Source: Phytohabitans maris (lineage in GTDB: Bacteria; Actinomycetota; Actinomycetes; Mycobacteriales; Micromonosporaceae). From it: a stretch of 64,000 nt of DNA. Positions 8,820-17,464 of the stretch are shown piece by piece (within the stretch, counting starts at the first letter, position 1; the number at the start of each line of letters is the position of its first letter). Position numbers and translations under genes: made by a program. The stretch spans positions 1 to 64,000 of the forward strand of contig NZ_JAVHUY010000018.1 of assembly GCF_031085175.1 (NCBI RefSeq), in the 5' to 3' direction. The notes beneath the pieces were generated by a model, which had not been told where the DNA came from, did not search any database, and saw only the letters and a program-made list of their open reading frames with translations.

Positions 8820-11665
8820 CGAAGCTCCTCGTACATCTCGCGGCGGAAGGTCAGTGCGGAGGCCAACTGCGCGACGGCGATGGCCTGGCGGGTCGGTGGG
8901 TCGGTGGCGTGCAGCGCCTCGGCGAGCGCGGCGACGCGGTCGGCGAAGCGCACCGGCATCGACGGGGCGGCGGTGCGGCACAGCTCGCCGATGTGCCACG
9001 CGTGGCGCTCGCCGCCGGCCAGCACCTTGATCGCGTCGAGCACCGCGACCGCGAGGTCGTCGGGCCAGGGACCGGTCTGCATGGCGAGCAGCCGGTGCGC
9101 CCGGATCGGGTCGCGGCCGAGCGCGCGGGCCGCGTACCGAGCCAGCTCGTCCGGGGGCAGCGCCTCGTAGAGCTGGGCGGTCAGCGCCTCGTCGTACGGC
9201 TCGAGGTCTTTGTTGACCGGGCGGGACATCTCGTCGGCCAGCTCGGTGACCCACGCCGGGTCGCGCTGCACCACCGCGGCCCGCGCGAGTCCCTTGTGGA
9301 GGGTGGACCCCCAGTCGTCCGCCACCGGCAGGGCGAGCACCCGGTCGGCAGGGCGCTCGAACGCGGTGGTCCAGGTGTCGAGCGGCGTGCGCGCCAGGAT
9401 CTCTTCCAGGAGCCAGGCCTGCGGCCCGATGCCCCGTGCCGGCTTGGCCTGTACACCATCCCGGCGCATGCTGACGTCACACTCACCCGGCGGCGTGACC
9501 ACCAGCCGGTCCCGCCCCAGCGCGCGCCGCTCGATCCGGACGCAGGCCAGCGCCCGCTCGGCCATCCGCTGGCGCAGCGCCGAGCCGGGCAGGGCGGAGA
9601 GCAGGTCGGCCGCGACCGACCGGACCTCTTTGCGCCGGTCGTCGAGCGCCCGCTCCAGCAGCGGCTCGTCGCCCCGGCCGAGCCCGGTGGCGAGGGCGCC
9701 GAGCAGCCGGGCCCGGTCGTCCGGGTCTTCGGCGTCGAACGTCTCGCTGAGCAGCGCGAGGCCGGCGGCCGGATCGGCGGCGCGCAGGGCGGTCAGGTAG
9801 GCGAGGCGCTGGCCCGGGGTGCCGGTCGCCCAGTCTTGCGGGTCGGGGTCGGCGGCCGCCTCGGTCAGCAGGTATCGCCAGTCGGCCCGGCGGGTCGCGA
9901 GCCAGCTCGCCCGGCGGCCGGCCACGGACGCGAGCGCCGGCCGCAGCGCGGTGCGCCGCCGACCCGTGTCGAGCAGGGCGGGCAGCAGCTCGGGCGGCAC
10001 CCGGTAGCCGAGGTCGGCCGCGTGGGCGAGCCAGTCGCCGAGCAGGCCGAGGGCCACTTCGGTGCCGCCCGGCACGCCGCCGTCGCTGAGCAGCAGGGTG
10101 AGGCGGTGGGCCGCGGCGGCCGGCACCTGCGGGCTGGTCTCTTCCGGCGCGGGCTCGATCGGCACCCGGTCGGGCACCGGGCTGACACCGGCCCGGGCGT
10201 ACGCCAGCGCGACCGCGGCGCCCTCCAGCAGCCCGGCCGGCCCCGCGCCGTCGAGCAGCACCCCGCCGATGGCACCTCCGGAGTACGGCCGGCGCTCGGT
10301 GCCGACGAGCGCGGCGGAGAGGAGGTCGGGCGGGAGCAGCGGGCCGCGCCGGTCGCCGGTGGGGCCGATCGGCGCCGGGACGAACCGCCCGTCCGGCCAG
10401 GCGGCGAGCGGGCGGAAGCCACCCGGGCCGTACTCCCCGGCGATCGTCGCCGGCCGGCCACCGCTCGCCGCGAGCAGCCACCAGGGCTGGTCGTGCCCGG
10501 CGCTGAGCGGGAGCGCGTCGCCGGCCCTGTCGACGACGTGCCCGTCGTCGGTGAGCGTCACGCCGCCGAGCAGCATCGGCACGTTTTCGCACCACGGCTC
10601 GGCCGCGACCGCCGCGGACCAGCCGGCGAGCGCCGCCGCCACGCCGACCGCACCGGCCGGTGCCTGCTCCGGCTGGCGGACCGCGTGTCGCTGCGCGACC
10701 AACGCCCGCATCGGGAGGTTTCCCGGATGCCAGCACAGGTCGGCGTCGAGGATCATGCCGGGCACCGCGTCGGCCGGGAACGCCTGCCCGATCGGCACGA
10801 ACGTGAGCAGCAGCGCGAACCGCCCCGACTCCTCGCCGTGCAGCCAGGTGCGCCGGGTCGCGAGCCGCTCGTCGGCGAGGTCGACCTGGCCCAGCACGTA
10901 CCACCGGTCGCGCACTCGCGGGCCGGCCAGCACCTCCTCGCTGGGGACCGGTATGCCGACCCGGGACCGCACGGTGGCGGCCAGTGGCGCGGGCAGCTCA
11001 CCGAGCCGGCCGTACGCCGCGACGAGCAGGCGCAGCAGGGCCAGCTCGCCGAGGAGCCGGTCGGCCCAGTGCTGGCCGACCCCGGCGACCCGGCCGAGCC
11101 GGCGCACGGCGTTGGCCGCGCCGGGTGCTTGCGCGTCGACCAGGCGGGCGGCCATCGCCTCGTACGGCCCGTAGCCGGAGCGCTCGGCGCCGGCCAGCCC
11201 GTGGGCGACCTGGTCGGTGAGCCAGCGGTCGAGCTCGTCCAGGCCGGCCGTGATCCGGTCGGCGCGCTGCTCGGCCCGCTTGCGGGCGGCCGCCTCGTCG
11301 GGTGGGCCTTTCGGGGCGGCGGCTGGGCGGGACCGGGATGAACGGGCCGCGCGCCACTCGGCGACCCAGTCGGGTGCCGCTGCGTCGGGCGCGCCGCCCG
11401 CCGCCCACATCAGCATCAGGCCGAGCGCGTGCTTGCAGGGAAACTTGCGGCTCGGGCAGGAGCACCGGTACGCCGGCTCGGTCAGGTCGACACAGGCCTG
11501 GTATGGATGCTTGCCGCTGCCCCGGCACAGCCCCCAGAGCACGTCGCCGTCACGCCCCGCGGCCTCCCACTTGGTGGCCGCGCTGACCCCCTGGGCCGCG
11601 CGCGAGGAGCTGGCATCCGGGGCGAGTGCGAGCACCTGCGCGGTGCTCCACCGTTCGATCGGCAC
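8816..11665 (-). CDS. SWIM zinc-finger protein, probably fused to DUF5691
   Basis: At 949 residues this is about twice a normal SWIM zinc-finger protein. The SWIM motif CxCx6CxH is at C68, C70, C77 and H79 and should bind Zn and nucleic acid or protein. The middle and C-terminal half (about 450-949) is HEAT-like and Leu/Ala-rich, resembling the separate DUF5691 protein that lies next to SWIM-MoxR genes in Streptomyces. I infer a fusion of two normally adjacent genes. It is the first gene of the minus-strand operon and is coupled to the AAA gene by a 4-bp overlap. Confidence 0.75.
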   Translation of the reverse strand: MPIERWSTAQVLALAPDASSSRAAQGVSAATKWEAAGRDGDVLWGLCRGSGKHPYQACVDLTEPAYRCSCPSRKFPCKHALGLMLMWAAGGAPDAAAPDWVAEWRAARSSRSRPAAAPKGPPDEAAARKRAEQRADRITAGLDELDRWLTDQVAHGLAGAERSGYGPYEAMAARLVDAQAPGAANAVRRLGRVAGVGQHWADRLLGELALLRLLVAAYGRLGELPAPLAATVRSRVGIPVPSEEVLAGPRVRDRWYVLGQVDLADERLATRRTWLHGEESGRFALLLTFVPIGQAFPADAVPGMILDADLCWHPGNLPMRALVAQRHAVRQPEQAPAGAVGVAAALAGWSAAVAAEPWCENVPMLLGGVTLTDDGHVVDRAGDALPLSAGHDQPWWLLAASGGRPATIAGEYGPGGFRPLAAWPDGRFVPAPIGPTGDRRGPLLPPDLLSAALVGTERRPYSGGAIGGVLLDGAGPAGLLEGAAVALAYARAGVSPVPDRVPIEPAPEETSPQVPAAAAHRLTLLLSDGGVPGGTEVALGLLGDWLAHAADLGYRVPPELLPALLDTGRRRTALRPALASVAGRRASWLATRRADWRYLLTEAAADPDPQDWATGTPGQRLAYLTALRAADPAAGLALLSETFDAEDPDDRARLLGALATGLGRGDEPLLERALDDRRKEVRSVAADLLSALPGSALRQRMAERALACVRIERRALGRDRLVVTPPGECDVSMRRDGVQAKPARGIGPQAWLLEEILARTPLDTWTTAFERPADRVLALPVADDWGSTLHKGLARAAVVQRDPAWVTELADEMSRPVNKDLEPYDEALTAQLYEALPPDELARYAARALGRDPIRAHRLLAMQTGPWPDDLAVAVLDAIKVLAGGERHAWHIGELCRTAAPSMPVRFADRVAALAEALHATDPPTRQAIAVAQLASALTFRREMYEELR

Positions 11666-11796
11666 CGCAGCAATCTATTGCCCCCGTGCGACATCTCAGG
11701 GGGCCACCCCGAGATCGTCTCAGGGGCGGATCAGGGGGCCGCTCCGGGCTGCGGCCCTGATGTGCGGATATAGATGCGCCCATAGCGTCTATTGGC

Positions 11797-12876
11797 ATGA
11801 CGGAGTGGCTGGGGTGGGTCGCGGAGCTGCCAACGGCGGTATTCACCGCCGCGCTGAGCGTGATCATGGTGCTCGACGCGATTCCTCTGGTGGGCATCCT
11901 GGTGCCGAGCGACGTGGTGGTGCTGACCGCGCTCGGCGCGCGCGGGCCGCTCGGTGGGGGCAGCGTATTCCTGGCCATCGTGCTTGGCTGCCTGGCCGGC
12001 TGGTCGCTCGTCTTCCTCGCCGGGCGGCACCTCGGCGACCAGGTGCGCGGCAGCCGGGTCGGGCGCTGGATCGGCGAGTCGCGGTGGGCGGCGGCCGAGC
12101 GGGCGCTGCGCCTCGAAGGTACCCGGATGGTCATGGTCGCCCCGTTCCTGCCCGTCCTGAACACGCTGGTCCCGCTCGCCGCCGGTGGGCTCCGGATGCC
12201 GTACCGCCGGTTTCTCCGCTCGGCCACCGTCGGCGCCGCGCTGTGGGGCGGCCTCTACGTCGGCCTCGGCCTCTTCGGCCAGGCGGTCGGCGGCGCGCTC
12301 GGCGGTACGACGACCACGATGGCGGCAACGATCGCGATAGGCCTGGCGTTCGGATGGGTGGCCCTCTACGGCGCCCGCAGGCGCCTGGCGCTGGCCGGCC
12401 CGGACGCGGTGCTGGCCGGCCCGGACGCGGTGGCGGAGGCGGGGTCGGATGTGGCGGCGGTCACAAATGATGTACTGGTTGGAACAGAGTGCACCCTTCG
12501 TAACTTGAGTCGGAGTAGCTCAACTCAAGAACGGGGCGCACCTCATGACGACACTTCCGGTTCTGCCATTGACCGACGCGGTGCTGCTGCCCGGCATGGT
12601 CATCCCGGTGACACTCGACACGACGACGCAGTCCGCGATCGACGCCGCCCGTACGTCGGCCGGCAAGAAGCTGCTGGCCGTGCCGCGGCTCGACGGCGAG
12701 TACGGCTCGGTTGGCACGATCGCGACGATAGAGAAGGTGGGTCGACTCCCCACCGGCGAGCCCGCGGCGGTGATCCGTGGTCTCGCGCGGGCGCGCATCG
12801 GCTCCGGCGTGCCCGGACCCGGCGCGGCCCTCTGGGTCGAGGCCGCGGAGTTGGCCGAGGAGCCGCCCTCCGGTAA
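11797..12876 (+). CDS. DedA/SNARE-associated family membrane protein, frame lacking a proper stop
   Basis: Residues 1-195 are a DedA-family (VTT) membrane protein with several hydrophobic segments, an early GILVPSDVVVLTALG and the conserved RMVMVAPFLPVLNTLVPLAAG. DedA proteins act in membrane lipid homeostasis, probably as flippases. Past about residue 196 the frame has no stop until 12,876, running 332 bp into lon in another frame. That tail is not protein-like, so the original stop was probably lost by an indel near the tandem duplication at 12,391. The true functional end is likely near 12,390-12,480. Confidence 0.75.
   Translation: MTEWLGWVAELPTAVFTAALSVIMVLDAIPLVGILVPSDVVVLTALGARGPLGGGSVFLAIVLGCLAGWSLVFLAGRHLGDQVRGSRVGRWIGESRWAAAERALRLEGTRMVMVAPFLPVLNTLVPLAAGGLRMPYRRFLRSATVGAALWGGLYVGLGLFGQAVGGALGGTTTTMAATIAIGLAFGWVALYGARRRLALAGPDAVLAGPDAVAEAGSDVAAVTNDVLVGTECTLRNLSRSSSTQERGAPHDDTSGSAIDRRGAAARHGHPGDTRHDDAVRDRRRPYVGRQEAAGRAAARRRVRLGWHDRDDREGGSTPHRRARGGDPWSRAGAHRLRRARTRRGPLGRGRGVGRGAALR
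12391..12432 (+). repeat. 21-bp tandem duplication
   Basis: Two exact 21-bp units each encode LAGPDAV at the end of the DedA domain. This recent duplication may be linked to the missing stop codon, although 21 bp itself keeps the frame. Confidence 0.85.
12504..12529. promoter_or_regulatory. HAIR-like HspR operator before lon
   Basis: CTTGAGT-N7-GCTCAAC (12504-12524) matches 12 of 14 positions of the HspR HAIR consensus CTTGAGT-N7-ACTCAAG. It is immediately followed by a perfect ACTCAAG half site (12523-12529). It lies 15-40 bp before the lon start. HspR is known to repress lon in Streptomyces, so heat-shock control is likely. Confidence 0.75.
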
Positions 12877-14866
12877 GGCCAAGGAGCTGGCCCGCGAGTA
12901 CAAGGCGCTGGTCACCTCGCTCCTGCAGCGCCGGGGCGCATGGCAGGTCATCGACGCCGTGGAGCGGATGACCGACCTTTCCGAGCTGGCCGACTCGGCC
13001 GGCTACGCCCCCTGGCTCGCCAACGAACAGAAGGTCGAACTGCTGGCGGCCACCGACGTGACCGCCCGGCTGGAGCTGCTCGTCGGCTGGGTGCGCGAGA
13101 CGATCGCCGAGCAGGAGGTCACCGAGCAGATCAACGAGGACGTCCGCGAAGGGCTGGAGAAGTCGCAGCGGGAGTTCCTGCTACGCCAGCAGCTCGCCGC
13201 GATCCGCAAGGAGCTCGGTGAGGAGGAGCCGGACGGCTCCGCCGACTACCGTTCCCGGGTCGAGGCCGCCGCCCTCCCCGAGAAGGTGCACAAGGCCGCG
13301 CTCGCCGAGGTCAACAAGCTCGAACGGGCCAGCGACCAGTCGCCGGAGGCGGGCTGGATCCGCACCTGGCTGGACACCGTGCTCGACATGCCGTGGAACA
13401 CCCGTACCGAGGACAACACCGACCTCGGCGCGGCCCGGTCCGTGCTCGACGCCGACCACGCCGGACTCTCCGACGTGAAGGACCGCATCCTGGAGTACCT
13501 GGCGGTGCGCAACCGCCGCGCCTCCCGTGGCCTGCACGTGGTCGGCGGCCGTGGCTCGGGTGCCGTGCTGGCCCTCGCCGGCCCGCCCGGTGTCGGCAAG
13601 ACCAGCCTCGGCGAGTCCGTCGCCCGGGCGCTGGGGCGCAAGTTCGTCCGGGTCTCGCTCGGCGGCATCCGGGACGAGGCGGAGATCCGCGGCCACCGGC
13701 GCACGTACGTCGGCGCGCTGCCCGGCCGGATCGTCCGGGCGCTGCGCGAGGCCGGTTCGATGAACCCGGTCGTGCTGCTCGACGAGGTCGACAAGCTGAG
13801 CGTCGGCTTCGCCGGCGACCCGGCCGCGGCCCTGCTCGAGGTGCTCGACCCGGCGCAGAACCACACGTTCCGCGACCACTACCTCGAGGTCGACCTGGAC
13901 CTGTCCGACGTGCTGTTCCTCGCCACGGCCAACGTGATCGAGACCATCCCGGGTCCGCTGCTGGACCGCATGGAGCTGGTCGCGCTCGACGGCTACACCG
14001 AGGAGGAGAAGGTCGCCATCGCCCGTGACCACCTGCTCCCGCGACAGCTGGAGCGGGCCGGCCTGACCACCGACGAGGTCACGATCGCCGACGAGGCGCT
14101 GCGCGAGATCGCCGCCGCGCACACCCGCGAGGCGGGGGTACGGCAGCTGGAGCGCGCGCTGGCCAAGGTGCTGCGCAAGGTCGCGGTCGCCCTGGCCGGC
14201 GGTGGCGAGCCGATCCGGGTGGACGCGGGCAACCTGGTCAAGTACCTGGGCCGGCCGCGGTTCACGCCGGAGTCGGCGGAGCGTACGGCCGTGCCGGGCG
14301 TGGCGACCGGGCTCGCGGTGACCGGTGCCGGTGGCGACGTCCTCTTCATCGAGGCCACCGCCATGGAGGGCGAGCCGGGGCTGACCCTGACCGGCCAGCT
14401 CGGCGACGTCATGAAGGAGTCGGCGCAGATCGCGCTCTCGTACCTGCGCTCGCACGGCGCGGAGCTCGGCATCGACGCGGCCTCGCTGGCCAAGCGCCGG
14501 ACCCACGTGCACTTCCCGGCCGGGGCGGTGCCGAAGGACGGCCCGAGCGCGGGCATCACGATGGTGACGGCGCTCGCGTCGCTCGCCTCGGGACGCCCGG
14601 TGCGCCCGGAGGTCGGCATGACCGGCGAGGTCACGCTGGCCGGGCGGGTGCTCCCGATCGGTGGTGTGAAGCAGAAGCTGCTCGCCGCGCACCGGGCCGG
14701 GCTGACCGACGTGATCATCCCGGCGCGCAACGAGCCCGACCTCGACGACGTGCCGGAGGCGGTGCGCGAGGCGCTCACCATCCACACCGTCGGTGAGGTG
14801 GCCGACGTGCTGGAGCTGGCCCTGCGGCCGGCGGAGGAGCGGGCTCCCGCACTCGCCGCCGCCTGA
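12545..14866 (+). CDS. lon: ATP-dependent protease Lon
   Basis: This 773-residue LonA protease degrades misfolded and regulatory proteins in the cytoplasm. It has an N-terminal LON substrate domain (about 1-200), AAA+ Walker A GPPGVGKT (346-353) and Walker B VVLLDEVDKL. A C-terminal protease domain follows, with catalytic Ser668 in KDGPSAGI and Lys709 in GGVKQK. Length is normal for actinobacterial Lon. A HAIR-type site lies just upstream and a strong terminator follows, so it is probably a single heat-regulated transcript. The DedA frame overlaps its 5' end. Confidence 0.97.
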   Translation: MTTLPVLPLTDAVLLPGMVIPVTLDTTTQSAIDAARTSAGKKLLAVPRLDGEYGSVGTIATIEKVGRLPTGEPAAVIRGLARARIGSGVPGPGAALWVEAAELAEEPPSGKAKELAREYKALVTSLLQRRGAWQVIDAVERMTDLSELADSAGYAPWLANEQKVELLAATDVTARLELLVGWVRETIAEQEVTEQINEDVREGLEKSQREFLLRQQLAAIRKELGEEEPDGSADYRSRVEAAALPEKVHKAALAEVNKLERASDQSPEAGWIRTWLDTVLDMPWNTRTEDNTDLGAARSVLDADHAGLSDVKDRILEYLAVRNRRASRGLHVVGGRGSGAVLALAGPPGVGKTSLGESVARALGRKFVRVSLGGIRDEAEIRGHRRTYVGALPGRIVRALREAGSMNPVVLLDEVDKLSVGFAGDPAAALLEVLDPAQNHTFRDHYLEVDLDLSDVLFLATANVIETIPGPLLDRMELVALDGYTEEEKVAIARDHLLPRQLERAGLTTDEVTIADEALREIAAAHTREAGVRQLERALAKVLRKVAVALAGGGEPIRVDAGNLVKYLGRPRFTPESAERTAVPGVATGLAVTGAGGDVLFIEATAMEGEPGLTLTGQLGDVMKESAQIALSYLRSHGAELGIDAASLAKRRTHVHFPAGAVPKDGPSAGITMVTALASLASGRPVRPEVGMTGEVTLAGRVLPIGGVKQKLLAAHRAGLTDVIIPARNEPDLDDVPEAVREALTIHTVGEVADVLELALRPAEERAPALAAA

Positions 14867-14880
14867 CGAATCCCTTTGCA

Positions 14881-14916
14881 GACCCCGCTCCACGGTTACG
14901 GCCGTGGGGCGGGGTC
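14881..14916 (+). terminator. rho-independent terminator after lon
   Basis: GACCCCGC-T-CCACGG pairs with CCGTGG-G-GCGGGGTC across a 6-nt loop. It lies 15 bp after the lon stop. There is no clear U-tract, as is common in high-GC actinobacteria. Confidence 0.85.
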
Positions 14917-14982
14917 GCTGTCGTTACGGAATCGTAACTACGGGGTGGCTCGGCTACGACCCGTGAGCGTCATGGCAGTTGG

Positions 14983-15149
14983 TAACCGGTTAGGGCCGAT
15001 TTGTCATTACGCCGCTCGTACTAATGGGTGACGAGGAGTGACAAGCCAGGAACGAGCGTCACACGATCGTGTTACCAACCGGTAGCAAGGGGGTTGTGAC
15101 GCGCGTCGCTTCGCGAGAGCATCGGCTCCGCGCTTGCTACCGGCCGGTA
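14983..15149. promoter_or_regulatory. three ACCGGT-type palindromes before DUF6230
   Basis: TAACCGGTTA (14983-14992), TACCAACCGGTA (15073-15084) and TACCGGCCGGTA (15138-15149) share an ACCGGT-like core, and the first and third are perfect palindromes. They lie in a 375-bp gene-free gap before the DUF6230 start. They look like binding sites of one regulator, probably TetR-type. The rest of the gap shows no gene. Confidence 0.5.
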
Positions 15150-15241
15150 ATGGCCAGGAAACAGCCCTCAACGCGTACCCCACGCTCCCATCCGTCGCCG
15201 GGGCTTCCGTCGCGCCGGTGACACCCATCGAGGAGGACCTT

Positions 15242-15856
15242 GTGAAGGATCCGCAAGGCCACCTGGTGCAGGGGCGCACCAGGTGGCGGCGCTTCGCCGC
15301 GTTGATGATCCCCGCGACCGCGGTCGCCGGGGCCATCGTCTTCGGTATGGCCAATGGCGCGATCGCCGCGTCGTTCGCCGTGTCGGGCCAGACGTTCAAG
15401 GTCTCCGCCAGCAAGCTGGACGGCGAGGGCTTCACGCAGTACGGCGGGATGGTGACCGAGAAGTCGAGCGGGAAGACGCACCCGGTCGCGGTCTCCGGCA
15501 TCGCCAGCGCCAAGCTCTACGACCTGTGCCAGTCGGTCAAGGTGCCCAACCTCCCGGTGGTGCTCACCATCAACGCGGGTGGCGGCGGCGACCCCGCGAC
15601 CGCCACCGACCTCCTCCTCGACATCGAGCGGCTCGAAGGCGACGCCACGTTCACCAACATCGACATCGGCGTGGACGAGACCGACATCGGCGGCCAGCGC
15701 GCGGGCGGCTTCGGCCAGCGTTCGGAGAAGGTCGTCATCACCGACCTCAAGCAGGTCGCGTGGTCGACCACCGCCGGCACGTTTACGCTGAAGGGCCTGA
15801 AGCTGAAGGTCAACGTCGGCGCCGACGCCAAGGAATGCTTCGTCACCACCGATTAG
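15242..15856 (+). CDS. DUF6230 family secreted or membrane-anchored protein
   Basis: This 204-residue protein has a basic N-terminus and one hydrophobic segment (about 20-45), then a beta-rich extracytoplasmic domain with FAVSGQTFKVSASKL and two conserved Cys. DUF6230 proteins are usually encoded beside DUF6114 proteins, as here. Their function is unknown; some were annotated cholesterol esterase without strong support. GTG 15242 is chosen over the upstream frame because AGGAGG (15231-15236) sits 5 nt before it. Confidence 0.8.
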   Translation: MKDPQGHLVQGRTRWRRFAALMIPATAVAGAIVFGMANGAIAASFAVSGQTFKVSASKLDGEGFTQYGGMVTEKSSGKTHPVAVSGIASAKLYDLCQSVKVPNLPVVLTINAGGGGDPATATDLLLDIERLEGDATFTNIDIGVDETDIGGQRAGGFGQRSEKVVITDLKQVAWSTTAGTFTLKGLKLKVNVGADAKECFVTTD

Positions 15857-15935
15857 CCGCCACGAGGCCCGCGGAGGGACCGCCTTCGCGGGCCTCGTTC
15901 TGGCTTGCCGTCGTATCTCGCCATTGGAGGAGTTG

Positions 15936-17369
15936 GTGACTTCCGCGACGCCGCAGCATGCCCGGACGAACGTGCTGGTCCGGGGCTGGCGGGCCTTCCG
16001 CGTGTGGCGGCGGACCCGGCCCTTCTGGGGCGGCCTCTTCACGATCCTCTCCGGCCTGGAGATCTTCGCGACGACCCAGGGAAGCCTCGGCGGCCTGACG
16101 TTTCAGATGGGCCCGACCGGCTTCCTCTCCTGGCTGATCCCGACCATCCTGGTCGCCTGCGGGCTGCTGATGTGGGCCACGCCAGGGCAGCGCCTCTTCT
16201 ACGCGATCGTCGCCGCGATGACGGCCGTCTTCTCGCTCATCGGCGTCAACCTGGGTGGCTTCCTCCTCGGCCTGCTGCTCGGCATGGTCGGGAGCGCGCT
16301 CGGCTTCGCGTGGACCCCGATCGCGCCGCCGCCGCCCGAGGCCGGCCCCGAGGAGCCGGACGCGGAGAACCGGCCGGAGCCAGGCGACCAGACCACAGTG
16401 GACACCCTGTTGGACGGACCCGAGGTGCCGCCGCAGCGCGACCACCGGCACGAGTCCGATGTGGACGCGACGACCGAGATCCCCACCCAGCGGCCCGGCC
16501 CCGGGCGGTCCCCGCTCTACGCGATCACCGTCGTGCTGCTGAGCCTGGCGGTGGCCGGGGTGACGCTGCACGGCGGGACTCCGGCGCACGCGGCGCCGTG
16601 CCAGACCGAGGCGCCGTCCGGTGCGCCCACGCCGACGCCGTCCGGCACTCCCACGCCGGCACCCGAGGGCGAGGAGGACGACGGCGGCAACATCATCACC
16701 GACATCCTCGAAGGCATCGGCGACCTGTTCGGCATCGGCGGCGACCGGGAAGAGGCACCGGCTGCGGAGGCGGCACCGACGCCGACCCCGAGCGGCACCC
16801 AGACCCCGGCCGCCCCCGCCGGGCCGACTCCCACGCCAAGCTGCCCACCGGCGAACGGCGGAACCGCGCCCGGCGGCGCTCAGCCCGGCGGCGAAGAGGA
16901 CGGGGAGCGGCCGGCCGTCACCCGGGTGCTGCCCCCACCCGCCGACATCAAGGCGATCAACCGCATCCCGTCGATCATGACGGGCTCCAAGCTGACGAAC
17001 TACAACCTGGAGTACCACGGGGTGACCGACCTACCACTGGACGGCGGCGGCACGATGAAGGTGCTCTGGTTCAACATGACCAAGGCGGTGACGGAAAACT
17101 TCGAGCTGAAGCCCGCCGTCCCGAACGACCGCCGCATGTCCATCAAGGCGTTTCCGCTGACGGTCGAGGGGAGCGTACGGTTCTTCACGCCGCGCTTCAC
17201 CGGCAAGCTGCTCGGCCTCGACCAGGTCTACACGCCGGCTTCGCCACCGCCGCTGATCCCGGGCATCCCGGTGCCGGTGCTGCCGATCGTCTTCACCGAC
17301 GTGGAGATCCAGCTCGCGTACGTCGACTGCAGGACGCTCACCGCGGACGGCCTGATCAACACCCCCTGA
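15936..17369 (+). CDS. DUF6114 family membrane protein with secreted C-terminal domain
   Basis: The 477-residue protein begins with RTRPFWGGLFTILSGLEI and about four membrane segments in residues 25-125, the DUF6114 pattern. Another hydrophobic stretch at about 195-215 (ITVVLLSLAVAGVTL) is followed by Pro/Thr-rich linkers (TPTPSGTPTP) and a C-terminal beta-rich domain (about 335-477). That domain resembles the product of the upstream DUF6230 gene in style. GTG 15936 has GGAGGAG just before it. The two genes are 79 bp apart and probably co-transcribed. Confidence 0.8.
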   Translation: MTSATPQHARTNVLVRGWRAFRVWRRTRPFWGGLFTILSGLEIFATTQGSLGGLTFQMGPTGFLSWLIPTILVACGLLMWATPGQRLFYAIVAAMTAVFSLIGVNLGGFLLGLLLGMVGSALGFAWTPIAPPPPEAGPEEPDAENRPEPGDQTTVDTLLDGPEVPPQRDHRHESDVDATTEIPTQRPGPGRSPLYAITVVLLSLAVAGVTLHGGTPAHAAPCQTEAPSGAPTPTPSGTPTPAPEGEEDDGGNIITDILEGIGDLFGIGGDREEAPAAEAAPTPTPSGTQTPAAPAGPTPTPSCPPANGGTAPGGAQPGGEEDGERPAVTRVLPPPADIKAINRIPSIMTGSKLTNYNLEYHGVTDLPLDGGGTMKVLWFNMTKAVTENFELKPAVPNDRRMSIKAFPLTVEGSVRFFTPRFTGKLLGLDQVYTPASPPPLIPGIPVPVLPIVFTDVEIQLAYVDCRTLTADGLINTP

Positions 17370-17425
17370 CGCCGACCAGCGCCCTCCCAAAGGCGTTCAA
17401 AGAGACCCAATTCAAAATCTCAGAT

Positions 17426-17459
17426 CCGGGCTACCGCGACGGGCGTCGCGGTAGCTCGG
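17426..17459. terminator. bidirectional terminator with GCTACCGCGAC stem
   Basis: GCTACCGCGAC (17430-17440), loop GGGC and GTCGCGGTAGC form an 11-bp stem, extended to 15 bp by flanking CCGG/TCGG. It lies between the convergent ends of the DUF6114 and DUF885 genes. The stem core is the same as in the repeats at 0.5 and 4.3 kb. Confidence 0.8.
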
Positions 17460-17464
17460 AATGT

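Noticed and set aside
12545-14893. Large minus-strand frames inside lon
   Set aside because: They are mirror frames of a GC-rich gene. Lon has all catalytic motifs in the plus frame.
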